24,772 bases of DNA, taken from positions 2,436,611 through 2,461,382 of the forward strand of contig KQ481938.1 of NCBI GenBank assembly GCA_001430745.1, in the 5' to 3' direction. The notes under the pieces were generated by a model that saw only the letters and a program-made list of their open reading frames with translations, did not search any database and had not been told where the DNA came from. The position numbers and the translations under genes were made by a program. Shown piece after piece: positions 1 to 10,037 of the stretch; the first letter of the stretch is position 1; the number at the start of each line of letters is the position of its first letter. The DNA is from Auxenochlorella pyrenoidosa. Its lineage: Eukaryota; Chlorophyta; Trebouxiophyceae; Chlorellales; Chlorellaceae.

Positions 1-27
1 ACCACCACCCGGCCTGCCGCCCCGCAG

Positions 28-2470
28 GAGCTGGTGCGCGAGGAGACCAAGGTGGCAGAGGCGGCCCAGACAGAGGCCAAGGCCAAGCAGGTGGCCGAGG
101 CCGTGGAAACGGTGGTCAGGGCGGCCAGGGAGGTGGAGACGGCCAAGGAGGAGGCCTCGGGGCAGGCGGAGAAGCTGGCCATGGCCGCCCAGGTGGGGGC
201 CCGCCTGCCTTGGTGCTGTTGCTTGCTTCCAAGCAAACAGTCGAGCACATGCCCGCTGGCCCCTGACTAGTGCACATGCCTGCCTGCGTGCCTGCCCGCT
301 TGCACACGGCCTGGGCAGACGGAGCGGTGCCTGCAGGGGTCCAGTTCTTGATGATGCCCCTCCCATACCCTGGGCATCCCACCTGTGCAGGCGCTGAACA
401 CCACGGGGGGTGGGCGCAAGCAGCGGCAGCGCCAGAAGGCAGAGGCAACCAGCGAGCTGCAGCGGGCGCACAGCGAGGTGGACAGGACAGTGCAGAAGCT
501 GGAGAATGTGACCGCCGCCCTCGGAGCCACGGCCAGCCGCATGCGCAACGAGACGGCCTCAAAGGCTGCGGCCGCCGCTGCAGCTGCAGCGGATGTGGTG
601 AGCGAGGCCGAGGCTGCAGCGGCAGCAGCGGCGCGCCAGGAGCAGGAGCGGCAGAGCCACTTCCAGCAGCAGGTGCGGCTGGCAGCGCAGCAGGATGCAG
701 CGCATGCAGAGGAGCAGCACAGACAGCAGGAGCAACAGCAGCAGCAGAAGGAGCAGCAGCAGAAGGAGCAGCATGGCAAGCCGCCAGCACAGCCGCCGCA
801 GCAGCAAGAGCAGCAAAACGCGGGAGAAGCAGCCAGCGGGCGCAGCACTGCCCCACCTCCCGCCGACCCTGGCGGCGGCAGCAGCAGCGCCAGCGCCGGC
901 ACGGCAGCTCACACGGGGGTGGTGCGAGCCGCCGAAGCGGCGGTTGCCAAGCTGCACTCTGCTGTTCAGGGGAATGAGCCGCCGGCTTCTGGCAAGGGCA
1001 GCAACGACGACGAAGTGGCAGAGGCGCTTGAAAAGGTGGCCAGCACAGCCAATGACACGCTAACGGCCTTCAAGCAGAGCAAGGCGGCTCTGGAGGCGGC
1101 GACAGCTGAGGTGAACGCGCCGGGCAAGAACCGAGCCAAGGTGCGATCAAGCGTGCCGCCAGGTGGTCGACCCTCATTGATTGGAGACACCGATGCGGCC
1201 TGTTGCACTCGCCCGCACCTGGCCTGCTGCGTGCGCCGCATCTGCCATAGGCTGTTCAGGCGACCTACCCTTTCCTGCGCAGCCCCTGCCAGCCCGCCGC
1301 CTTGAGCTTGTTGTTCACGCAACCCACTGCCCTGCAGGCGGGCGAGCTGGGCAAGGCCATCACGCAGGCCCTGAACGCCACCACCGAGGCGGCGGCGCGG
1401 CTCAACGCCACGGCGGCGGCCCTGCAGGCGGTGGGGCGGGAGAAGACGAGCGAGCTGATGACCATGGTGACCAAGCTGGCAGCGGAGGAGGAGAGGGAGG
1501 AGGCCAAGGAGGCAAAGCAGCAGGCGGCCGAGGGGGCGCGGCAGCAGGCGGCCGGCGGGCTGAGCGGGCGCAAGGAGGGCGGCGGCTTTGCAGCGGCTGG
1601 CAGCGAGGCAGAGGGGGATGGCAGCACCGCAGCAGTGGCAAGCGGTGCGGCTGCCACAGCTGCAACGGCTGCAGCTTCCAGCAGCGGCAACGCCACGGGC
1701 GCTGCAGCTGCCAACAGCACAGTGCCAGGCATGGCCAAGCCGCGGCAAGAGGTGCGGGAAGCGCTGAAGCAGGCAGCAGCGGTGGCAGCAGCAGCAGCAG
1801 CCGAGGCGGCAGCAGCGGGGGGCAGCGCAAGCAATCTGACGGCGGTCAATGTGACGCAGATGGCGCAGGCTGCCATCGATGCCGCGTCCACAGTGGTTGC
1901 CTCCAGCAAGGCGACAGTGGAGCAGGCGATAGAGAAGAAGAAGCCCAAGGCGAGGCATTGCACCATGGGCCAGGGCGCGCGCAGGGTCTTGAGCCAAACC
2001 CGAACATGGTTGCACACGCTGGGTTGCTGCGGCCAGTCACGCGGGGTGCTTGCCATGCGTGGTGCACTCAGCTAAGTGTCCCCTGCTGCTGACTGCTTGC
2101 GTACAGTCACTGCCTAATGTCTTGCGAGGCAACACATACTATTTTGATATTGATTCCCATCCCTAGGCCCACACCCTCGCTGCAGGTCTCGGTTCGTGCC
2201 ATCGAGATTGCCAAGGAGCTGCATGCTGGTAGCGCCGGCGGCGGTGCAGTTGGGGCATCCAGCAGCAGCAACAGCACTGCTGTCAGCACTGCTAAGGTGG
2301 TCAGCGTGCTGGATGTGGCAAAGGAGAAGCACGAAGAGATTATTAGCCGGCAGCAGCAAGGCGGTGCGGCACCAATCAGCAGCCCTGCACGCCGTGCGGC
2401 GCTCGAAGGCGAAAGCATCTCGGGCGCAGCCGAAGGCCCAGCGGCCGCTTTGACACTGGCCATGCGGTAA
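28..2470 (+). CDS. Ala/Gln-rich coiled-coil protein with many N-X-T sequons (5' partial)
   Basis: Exons 28-192, 391-1140, 1338-1949 and 2186-2470 join in frame, all at phase 0; the 5' end lies outside the window (acceptor ccccgcag just before 28). About 603 residues are visible. I do not recognise the family. Visible features: charged Ala/Glu/Lys heptad-like coiled coil in the first two exons, a Gln tract coded near 720-780, poly-Ala runs, and a Gly/Ser/Pro-rich spacer near 840-900. At least eleven N-X-T sequons occur (for example NVT, NET, NDT, NAT, NLT), including all six Asn of exon 1338-1949. That pattern suggests passage through the secretory pathway, for example a wall or lumenal protein, but the signal peptide would lie upstream and cannot be checked. 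The third intron uses a GC donor (aag|gcgagg at 1950). An alternative donor at 2467 (cg|gtaatg) could bypass the stop and extend the protein into 2704 onward. Confidence 0.65.
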
Positions 2471-2897
2471 TGTACGTTCAGGGAACAGTCGGATCCCCTT
2501 ATTTATCTGATTCCTATGCGACCCTTCTAATTGGGCTTCACTGCTGTCTACATTCATCTCATACCAAGGAAGATGTGAGCAAAGGGTCAAAAGGCAGCGG
2601 CTCGGCATGTCGGCAGCGCGCTGCAGCGCCAGGCGGGCAAGCAATGCAAGCCGCATACATCTGCAACTCCAGTCCCATGGCCGGGGCCAGCGGCGCTGCT
2701 CAGTGACCTATACGACTTTGACAGCAGCTCCTTCGGACAGGAAGAAGACGGGCCCCATTTGAAAAGGTCCGCGTTGGTTCCTGTGCCCACCAGCCCTCTG
2801 CTCGCCAGCCTCGCAGCGCAATACACCAACAGCTGTCGAAGGCAACGTTTGGATCCCGCCGGAAGAGCTCGACACCTGCAGCCAGCCCACAGGCGCC
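2471..2897. other. Intergenic or unresolved exon region between the first two genes
   Basis: The first 120 bases are AT-richer, as expected for a 3' untranslated region. From 2579 to 3079 one plus-strand frame stays open without an ATG before its last codon. Its part from 2704 reads as plausible coding sequence (acidic DLYDFDSSSFG followed by QEEDGPHLKR). An acceptor ctgctcag ends at 2703. It could be a further exon of the upstream gene, or of a joined transcript, or merely 5' untranslated sequence of the downstream gene. I see no other gene here. Confidence 0.4.
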
Positions 2898-5698
2898 ATG
2901 GCCGCCAAACAGCTCAAGGCGAGCCTGTTGCCGTGCCAGAGAGATGCAGCAGTGTCGGCAATCATTGCAATCCAGCAGTAGAAGGGCCGGATCTCTGCTG
3001 TCAGGCCCGCCCACCAGTGCACCCTCGACTCCCGGCGCCACTTGCTGCCGCCATCGCCTGCTGGCCCCCAATTATGTGAGCTTGGCCCCTTCAGGTGTCG
3101 TCCTTCTACGGAGACAAGATTGCCCGGCCTTATGTGGTGCTGGATGCCGAGGGCAAGCCGGTGCAGGACCGCGTGGATGCGCCGCAAGTGAACGAAGCGC
3201 TGCTGGGTGAGGAGCGGGGGGGCCTGCCCCACTGGGCAGTGAGCACGGTAACACGGCTCGTCTTGCCACGCTCTCTACTGCCACGTGCCGGGCCAACCGC
3301 GTGCCACGACCCCCCGCCCGCCGCCCTTCCTGCCGCCACCTCGCCCAGCCCTGTGCTCCACCGCACAGCCGCTCCACCGCCACACCCGCGCAGAGTGGGC
3401 CACCCGTGTGCCCGTCAAGATGGGCGGCGCTCTGGTGAAGCCGGTGTACGAGGGCCCCGAGCCGCGCAGCCTGCGGGAGGCGCGCACCGACTTCCAGGTT
3501 GGTGCAGGGAGGGGCTGGCATGCCTGCAAGGTGGGGGGGCAGCGGGGGCAGCGCCCTGCCAGCCGCCGGGTCCCCCGGCCAGCTGTCAGGGAGTCAACTT
3601 GCCATGCCGGGATGGAAGGACCTGGCTGCAGCGAGCACCCTCTCCCCCCCCTCTGCCGAGCAGATCTTCTTCACCGAGCGGTACGACGATGTGCTGGCAG
3701 CCAACCCGGCCCTGTTTGCCGCCGACCGCAAGGCCATGCTGGCCGCGGCGTCGGTGTACTGGCGGGAGCGGCTGAGCCCCGAGGAGCGGGCCGAGTATCG
3801 CCGCCGCGCGGTGGAGGAGAAGGCGGCGGCGGCAGAGGCGGTGGCAGAGGCGAGGGGGGGCACGGGGAGGGGGCTGTGCAGCACGGGGTGCAGGGGCGGG
3901 CGCCTTGGTGAAGCGGGTGATGACAAGGGAGGAAGCAACATGGGCAGGCGCCGCCCCCGCCACAGTAGCCCCCCTTCACAACACGGCACCGCTCTGCCGC
4001 CTGCAGCCGAGCCTGCTGGGCTGGGCCATCGATGAGGCCCCACCCCCACCCACCCACTCACCGCAGGCCGAGGCCGCCAACCCGAGGTTCAAGGCCTTCA
4101 GGGACAAGCTGCAGGCAAGCAAGGCAGTCCCGCGGGAGGGGAGGGGTGGGGTGGGGGGGTGGGGGGGCGCGGCCATCCCACGGCTGAGAGGCGTGCCGGC
4201 GCTGTGAGCTTGGCCCAGGCGTGCTGCGTGCCTGCAGCACGGCACACCAGCGATCTCTTTGTTGTGCGAGCGCAGCTTCCTCGGTCCCTCACAAGTTGTG
4301 GCGCCTCTGCCGCGCATCGTCCTCCTGCTGCCGCAGAGCTACAAGCAGTCCATGCGCAACATCCTTACAGCTGCGCGGGTCAGCTCTGGTCCGCTCTGGC
4401 GTGCGCAGGTGGGTGGTGTGAGGGCGGCGAAGGCCCGGCTGTGGCGAGCAAGGTGCTCCGCACACCGCCGACGCACGCTGCCATGGCCGCATGCTGCAGC
4501 CCAGCCCAGCACTGCCGCCAGCCCACGCGTGCGCGCCTCCCTCCCTGCTTCCCTGCCTTGGCATGCGCAGCGCCAGCTGAATGCCAAGTACCGGCTGCTG
4601 GATGAGCAGCAGGCTGAGGCTGAGGCCGAGGAGCAGGAGCAGGAGGGGGCCGAGGGCGCTCCCCTTGAAGGCCCCAGCAAGCCCGCCGGCAAGGCCAGGG
4701 GCGCTGGCGGAAAGGCCAAGGGCCGCGGGGGCAGGGGCAGCAAGAAGGGCGCAGCGCAGCGGCGCCTGGTGGGCAGCGACAGCGACAGCGAGCTGGAGGG
4801 TGCGGGCGAGGACGAGGCGGCGGCCGTGGCGGCCATGGAGAAGCTCATGCTTGCCACCGCCAAGAAGGTGCGTGTGGGGAGGGGCTGGTGGGGAGCAAGC
4901 GAGGGCTTGGCATGCGCAGAGAGGCGCTGCGCTGTTTGGCTGGGCTGGTCTGGGGTGCTGTGGGCCTCCCAAGCTGCTAGGAAGGCACAGTGGCCTCCCA
5001 CAGGCACGCGACGACGGGGCGGTTGGGACGAGGAAGGGGCGGATGGTCGAGGTGTTGCTAGATGTGAGAGGGCAGGGCCAATACCTACGCCTCGACGCCT
5101 GGGTTGGCCTTGCCCTTCCCCGGGAATGCAGGGCACCAAAGCGCCTCGCAATGGCGACAAGAAGGCAGCAGCCAAGGCCAAGGGCAAGCGGGCAACAAAG
5201 GAGCAGGCCTGGGAGGAGGAGGAGGCGGCTGAGAGCAGCAGCAGCGACGACGAGGCCGAGGAGGGGAGCCCCCAGCGGCAGCAGCGCGGCGCGCAGCGCT
5301 CGCGCAGCGGCGCGGCCGTGCTGGCGCAGCGCTTGGCGGCCGCCACCAAGGGTGAGGCCCACTGCCGCGCGGTGGCTCCGGCGTGCTCACCAGGCTAGCT
5401 GCCGGCGACCAGCGCAGCCTAGCGATGCATCCCTCCGGCCCCGCTGCATGTCCGGTGGCCCAACGTCGGCCGCCCCCGCCCCTGTGCAGGCCGCAAGGGC
5501 TACACCGGCGCTTTCGACCTTCCCCCCAGCCAGGACCCCACCCCTGCAAAGGCTCGCAGTGCTAAGCAGGCAGCTGCAGCGCTGCCCGCAAAGTCGCCGG
5601 GCAAGCGGGCCCGCACCAGCCGTGCTGCAGCGGTTGCTCAGGAGGCGCCTGCAGAGGAGTCGCCCGCCAAGAAGCCGCGCCGCAGCGCTCGCAAGTGA
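2898..5698 (+). CDS. Nuclear HMG-box-like protein with basic/acidic C-terminal tail
   Basis: Nine exons, 433 residues: 2898-2951, 3095-3206, 3394-3497, 3664-3849, 4067-4114, 4337-4408, 4571-4867, 5132-5351, 5490-5698. All junction phases agree. Residues about 88-150 look like an HMG box: aromatic N-terminal part, then VYWRERLSPEERAEYRRRA and a Lys/Glu/Ala helix. The tail alternates Lys/Arg/Gly-rich (about 233-257) and acidic Ser/Asp/Glu stretches (VGSDSDSELEG, SSSSDDEAEEG). It ends in NLS-like clusters KSPGKRAR and AKKPRRSARK. I infer a chromatin-associated, DNA-binding nuclear protein. The introns after exons 4 and 5 start with GC (gag|gcgagg, cag|gcaagc) followed by long G runs. The start is the least certain part: ATG 2898 has good context (cgccatgg), but the first donor (gcagca|gtgtcgg) is weak. 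Confidence 0.62.
3854..3900 (+). other. G-run tract at the start of a GC-AG intron
   Basis: Directly behind the GC donor at 3850 lie G runs of 7, 4, 5, 4 and 4 bases separated by short spacers. This is a potential G-quadruplex on the transcript strand, or an intronic splicing enhancer that helps a weak donor. Inference only. Confidence 0.5.
4134..4167 (+). other. Second G-run tract in the next GC-AG intron
   Basis: Six G runs of 3 to 7 bases with one- or two-base spacers follow the GC donor at 4115. This is among the strongest G-quadruplex-forming patterns in the window and lies on the transcript strand. Confidence 0.55.
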
Positions 5699-6302
5699 GA
5701 GCTGCTGGGTGGGCTCAAGGTTTGTCTCTCTCGCCTCATGTAACACCTGCGTTGCCTCCACGATTGGCCATCGGCCTGCCCTGTGTTTTGTTCCGAACTA
5801 CAACAACCGACTTTGGATCATCCTTGCACAATACCAGTACTGCACGTTTTGACAGTACTTCTCAAAAGGGTACATGCATCAAATGTTAGGACAGTGCAGC
5901 AGCAACAGCGTGGCGTGTTTGGGCCCTCTTGCCTCACAGCTCTGAATGCAAGGTTCTTGTCCGCACCAGACGTTGTAGTCTGCACAACCGCTGACTCAGC
6001 ACGCTGCATGTGTGCTGGGGCCTGCTGGCAGGCACATCAACCTGAGGTTGCACTTAAGTGTTGCAGGCACTCGCACAGGGATACACAATGTGATGAGCAA
6101 CAGTGCGATGCCAAAGAGGAATGTACAGGTACAGGTTAGCAAACAGCGAATAGGGAGGAAAGTCGCACTGGGGAAACTAGCAAACGAAGAAGCGGCAGCA
6201 AAAGAAAGAGGTGAGTGCAAAATGGTAAGAAACAGAGTCATGGGACGTGAGAGCGAGAAAGCACAGGTGATGCCAGCCAACGCCGGTGCAGCGCCCGGCC
6301 TG
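5699..6302. other. Convergent intergenic region
   Basis: Two genes converge here. The stretch is clearly AT-richer than the coding DNA around it, consistent with two 3' untranslated regions. I see no TGTAA on the minus strand, no RNA gene and no convincing open reading frame. Confidence 0.6.
5739..5743 (+). terminator. TGTAA poly(A)-type signal
   Basis: TGTAA, the usual green-algal polyadenylation signal, lies 41 bases after the stop codon of the HMG-box-like gene. Confidence 0.5.
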
Positions 6303-7035
6303 CTAGCTGTCTGCATCCATCTCTGCTGCTTCATCCTCCTCCCCCTCTTCCTCCTCTTCCTGTTGCCGCCGCTGCTGCTGCTGCTGCTGCCCACCGCCCC
6401 CGCCGTGCTGCGCCTCCCACCTCTGCGCCGCCTCTGCCATCGTGCCCCCCATGTGGCCCAGGATGGCCTTGGTGATGTGCAGGGCCTCCACCACCCCCTG
6501 CTCTGCAGGGATGGCTGCGTTGGTCTGGCAGCGCAGGATGATCTCGTTCACCGACGGGTGCTCCTGCGTGTAGCTGGCCAGCTCGATGTGGGGGTGGCTC
6601 CACATGATGTCGCGCAGCGTGTTGCCCAGCGTGTGCGCTGCAGGTGTGGAGGGCCGACAGCGGGGGAAGCAGCTTGCGCTCAGTCCACACAGCCATGCTC
6701 TGAGCTGGTTGGATTAAAAGCGGAAGCAGAGAGACAGCAGAGAGCACGACTGCATGCCACACAGCTCAGCAGACGGCGCTGGCGGCAGGGGCGGCGGCGG
6801 CGGCAGGCTGCTGGCAGCGGCAGCCCGGCTCGAGGAGCGCCCACTCACTCTCTCCATCGAGAGCCAGCACGATAGCGCGCTGATCGGCCGCCGCCTCGTC
6901 CTGGTCTGCAGAAGACAGCGAGCGAAGTTGCGCTGGCGGGGTTCAGGGTAGCCATCTGCATATGAAAAACAACAAGGCATCGTGGCAGAGTCGACTGACC
7001 CCGCAGGGCAGGTTCCTAAACTTGCGCTCACCCAT
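6303..7035 (-). CDS. RPAC2: DNA-directed RNA polymerase I/III subunit AC19-like (RPB11 family)
   Basis: Minus-strand exons 7035-7032, 6905-6849 and 6637-6303; 131 residues, normal for the family. Known role: AC19 pairs with AC40 through its RPB11-like fold to nucleate assembly of RNA polymerases I and III. In sequence: LALDGETHTLGNTLR carries the family signature HTLGN-LR, then HPHIELASYTQEHPS, then an I-LR-QT strand and a long C-terminal helix. The tail is Gly/Gln-rich and acidic (EEEEEGEEDEAAEMDADS). The HTLGN motif and YT-HPS pattern favour AC19 over RPB11 itself. The first coding exon would be only ATG-G, spliced at phase 1 through a good donor (g|gtgagcg) to give M-D-Q-D; this start is the weakest point. 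It lies directly downstream of, and on the same strand as, a second AC19-like gene. Confidence 0.7.
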
Positions 7036-7358
7036 GTTGCTGGCTGGCCGCTGTGAAGACGCTTCCAAGCAGGGCAACAACTGGTCAAATCGATATGAGC
7101 GCCAATTATTGAAGAATGATAGTGCTAGCACGAACCAGGAACGCCCTGCGGGTATGCAGTAAGTGCCACCGCCAACGCAGCACAGCAGGGCAGAGTGTTC
7201 GAACAAGGGCTGTTAAATCGAGGAATGTGGAAACTCTCCAGGCTCATCGCAGGTAGATATTTACAAGGTGGGATGATGTTACAAGAGTGCTGCTGTGACG
7301 GCCAGAACATTGGGCACTCCGGGGCACGTCAAGCGGGCGCTGCCGCCGCTCGCAGCCC
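7036..7358. other. Spacer between the two AC19-like genes
   Basis: It must hold the 3' untranslated region of the upstream minus-strand gene and the promoter and 5' untranslated region of the smaller AC19-like gene. It is AT-richer than its surroundings. No TATA box or other element is clear. Confidence 0.5.
7261..7283 (-). terminator. Two TGTAA poly(A)-type signals (minus strand)
   Basis: TTACA at 7279-7283 and 7261-7265 reads TGTAA on the minus strand, about 76 and 94 bases past the stop at 7359. This supports ending the larger AC19-like gene here and not splicing it into the next one. Confidence 0.55.
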
Positions 7359-10037
7359 TCACAGCTTGTCAATCGCCGCTTGCTGCTGCTGCTGCCGCTC
7401 TGCAAGCGGGCAAAAGAGTGGAAGAGCAAGTCAATCGGCCATCATACCACAGAATGATCACACAAAACACACACCCCAAAATCAGCAGCAGGAGCAGGCC
7501 ACGCGGCCCCATGCAAGGCTGCCACCCGCTGCACGACCCAGCCACCCCCCCACCCCGCGGCCACTCCTCACCGAGCTCTGCGTCTGCCGCCGCCGCCATC
7601 TTCTCGCCCACCACCTTGAAGATGTCCTGGGTCATGTGCAGCACCTCTGCCAACGCCTGCTCGCCGCTCACGCCCGACGACTGCGTCGTCTGCAGGGGAG
7701 GCGGGCAGGCAGGGTCAGCACGCTGGAGTGTGGACAGCCGATGTCAGCTGTTGTCTGCACGACTAGGCTTGCTTTGCTTACTGCGACTGCCGCATGAGGC
7801 ATAATCACGTGACACTGGGCCGCACAGCCTGACGCTGCCCACGCAACAGCAGGCTGAGCAGCCGGGCCGCTGCCGTGCTGCCCACCTGCATGCGCATGTT
7901 GATGTGCCGGTACACCGGGTGCTCCGTGGTGTAGGCCGCCAGCTCGGTGTGGGGGCTGCGCGTCGGGCAGGGCCGGGGCGGGGGGAGGCCGGGGGCGCAA
8001 ATGATCAGGCACGGCCAGGCGAGCGGCGCCGGGCCTGTGCCAGCCTGCGGCCATGCGGCCCGGTCTGTGCTCTGCGCCAGCTCGGCGGAACACCTGCAGA
8101 GCTGGTCCCGCATTCACAGCACCAGGCCATGCTCCCACCCGGCCTTCTGCGCCCCCGTCCCCGCCCTGCCCGGCGAGGCAGCCACGGGGGGCGCGGCAAG
8201 CCAGCACAGCGGGGCGCACTCACTGCAGCCAGGCCACGTCGGAGACGGCCGCCCCCAGCGTGTGGCTCTCGCCGTCCACCACCACCGCGATGGTGCGCGG
8301 CCCCACCACAATGGGCTTGCGCCGCCCGCTGGTCACCAGCCGCTTCTCGTACGGGTCGGCAGAGATGCCCTGCGCCACGCCCGCCTTCCAGTACCGCCCG
8401 TCTGCGCGCAGCCGGGGGCGGGGCAGGCCTCCCAGCGTGGGGCCGCAGCCCGGGCGCCAGCGGCGGGCGGGAGCACAAGGCCAGCCGGGGGGGCACCGCG
8501 CGGCGCAGCAGCCAAAGATGGCGTTCATGTTGCCGCGCTCCCAGCACAACTGCGGTGTCCTCCTGATCTGACCGGGCAGCTGGGCGGCTGGGCGGCGGTG
8601 GCTGGCTCACCGGGCGGGTCGGACGCGTCGGGCAGCTCGTCGTTGACCACCCGCTCAAAGTCGGGCTGGTACCGCTCGTACTGCAGATCGGGCGCGTTGT
8701 GTGTGTGGGTGTGGTGGTGTTGGTGGTGGGTGGGGTTGGGGGTGGGGGTGTGTTGGAAGCAGACGCCGGCGTGGCACGGCACTGACCCTCTGCAGGCTGC
8801 CCGGCTTGGCTCTCACCCCGCGGCTCCTCGGCCACAGCCCACACACGCCAGCGCCCGCCTTCGTCCCATCCCCTCCTCACCATGCTGCGTGCCTCTGTCT
8901 TCTGGCTGGGCTTGTACTCGGAGCGGTGGCTGTAGATGGTGGCGCTCTGGGGGCCCTGCCGCGAGCCGCTCAGCCCCATGCGCTCAGCCCACAGCGGCGC
9001 CCGGCCCTCTGCTGCCCGCTCATCCACCGTCTGCGGCAGGGGGGGGGCGCAAGCGGCTCGGGCGGTTGTCGCAAGGCGCGTGGCATTTGAATCATTCATG
9101 ACGCAGGATGCTGCCCGGCTGCAACCATGCCCGTCGGTGCTGCCCCCTTGCTGTGCCTCTGCTCCCGCTGAGTGGCTGAGCCCCTGCCGGCAGGCACGGG
9201 AGCTGCACACCTCCCAGCAGGCCCCTGGAGGCGCACCTTCTCCTGCGGATCCCGCCCCGAAGGGCAGTCCAGCTCGGGCATGTGCCACTGCTGGCGCATC
9301 CAGAGCGGCTGGTTGTCGCCGTCGCGCCCCACAGACTGGAACCACCTGCGGGCCAGGGCCGGTGGCTTGGGGCGTGAGTGGGGTGAGGCGCCGGGCTGAG
9401 CAGCGGCGTGGCCCGTGCCGCAGCTGCACCTGGCCTGTGCAGGCCGGCTCCCCATCGGCCAGTTGGCAACCATCCTCGCATGTTGGGTGCTTCTGTGGCA
9501 TGCATCCCAGCGCAGAGCAGCTGAGCGCATCTGGTGGCCAAACCAGGTTCCAGCAGCAGGGCTGGGCACCCACCCTGCTCACCAGCTGTTCTTGTCATAG
9601 TTCCATTCTGGCGCCTTGCTGTCAAACCACTGCTCGCTCTGCAGCACGCCGCCGTAGCGCGCCATCCACTCATCCCGGCTCAGCGACCGCAGCTCATCCT
9701 GTGGGGCAGGGGGTGCCATGGGGGTGCAGACATCGGTGCTCAGGCCAGGCGGACCCAGCAGCAGAGCAAGCCATACAACTTCGAAGGATGCTGGTAGCTC
9801 ACCTCGACAGCGCAGCACAGATCTGCTGACCGGTGCTGCAACATGTGCAGGACAGACCAGCCAGCCAGCAGGCAGGGTTCTGCCGTCGCTGCCGCCACCA
9901 GGCTTGGACGTGACCAGGCTTGGATGGCGCCTCTTCCCCCTCACACTCACCTCTGATGCTTTTGGAAGCTTGAATTCTGAGCAAGCATCCGCCAGCTTGC
10001 GCGCTGCAGCAGCGTCTATTTCGGGACCCTTGCTCAT
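7359..10037 (-). CDS. Uncharacterised protein with C-terminal RPB11/AC19-like domain
   Basis: Nine minus-strand exons, 312 residues: 10037-9951, 9698-9583, 9345-9237, 9030-8881, 8680-8611, 8401-8224, 7955-7886, 7689-7572, 7399-7359. All phases match and nearly all donors are gtgag or gtgcg. Residues from about 205 to 300 resemble the AC19-like product next door: VDGESHTLG, HPHTELAAYTTEHPV, I-MRMQT and a C-terminal helix (EVLHMTQDIF). Identity by eye is 25 of 48 over the core. The family motif HTLGN-LR has become HTLGAAVSD, so polymerase-assembly function may be lost or changed. The first 200 residues are not recognised: charged, with Trp-rich segments (EWNYDKNSWWFQSV, PLWMRQQWHMPEL) and YSHRSEYKPSQKTEARSM. 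The ATG at 10037 is the first in frame. It shares a 306-base divergent promoter with the DUF1499 gene. Confidence 0.7.
8699..8755 (+). repeat. GT-rich low-complexity tract
   Basis: Degenerate (GT/GGT)n run inside the intron between exons 4 and 5 of the minus-strand AC19-like fusion gene. On the transcript it is an AC/CCA-rich tract upstream of the acceptor. Confidence 0.7.

Noticed and set aside
720..780. CAG/CAA run as an expandable microsatellite
   Set aside because: The run is interrupted by GAG, AAG and CAC codons and lies in frame in a Gln-rich coiled coil; it is ordinary low-complexity coding sequence.
116..2056. Long minus-strand frames opposite the first gene (Leu/Cys/Ala/Pro-rich)
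   Set aside because: They mirror CAG/GCG-rich plus-strand exons; their low-complexity composition is that of antisense shadows.
3095..3775. GTG-started gene at 3095
   Set aside because: The GTG is the first codon of an internal exon after the acceptor ccccttcag; the frame runs on past a good donor into intron sequence.
6303..10037. A single gene with two tandem AC19-like domains
   Set aside because: The upstream domain reads into a short exon ending at a stop (7359-7361) that fits the phase of the previous exon. Two TGTAA signals follow and a new ATG-based start precedes the second domain, so two genes are the better model.
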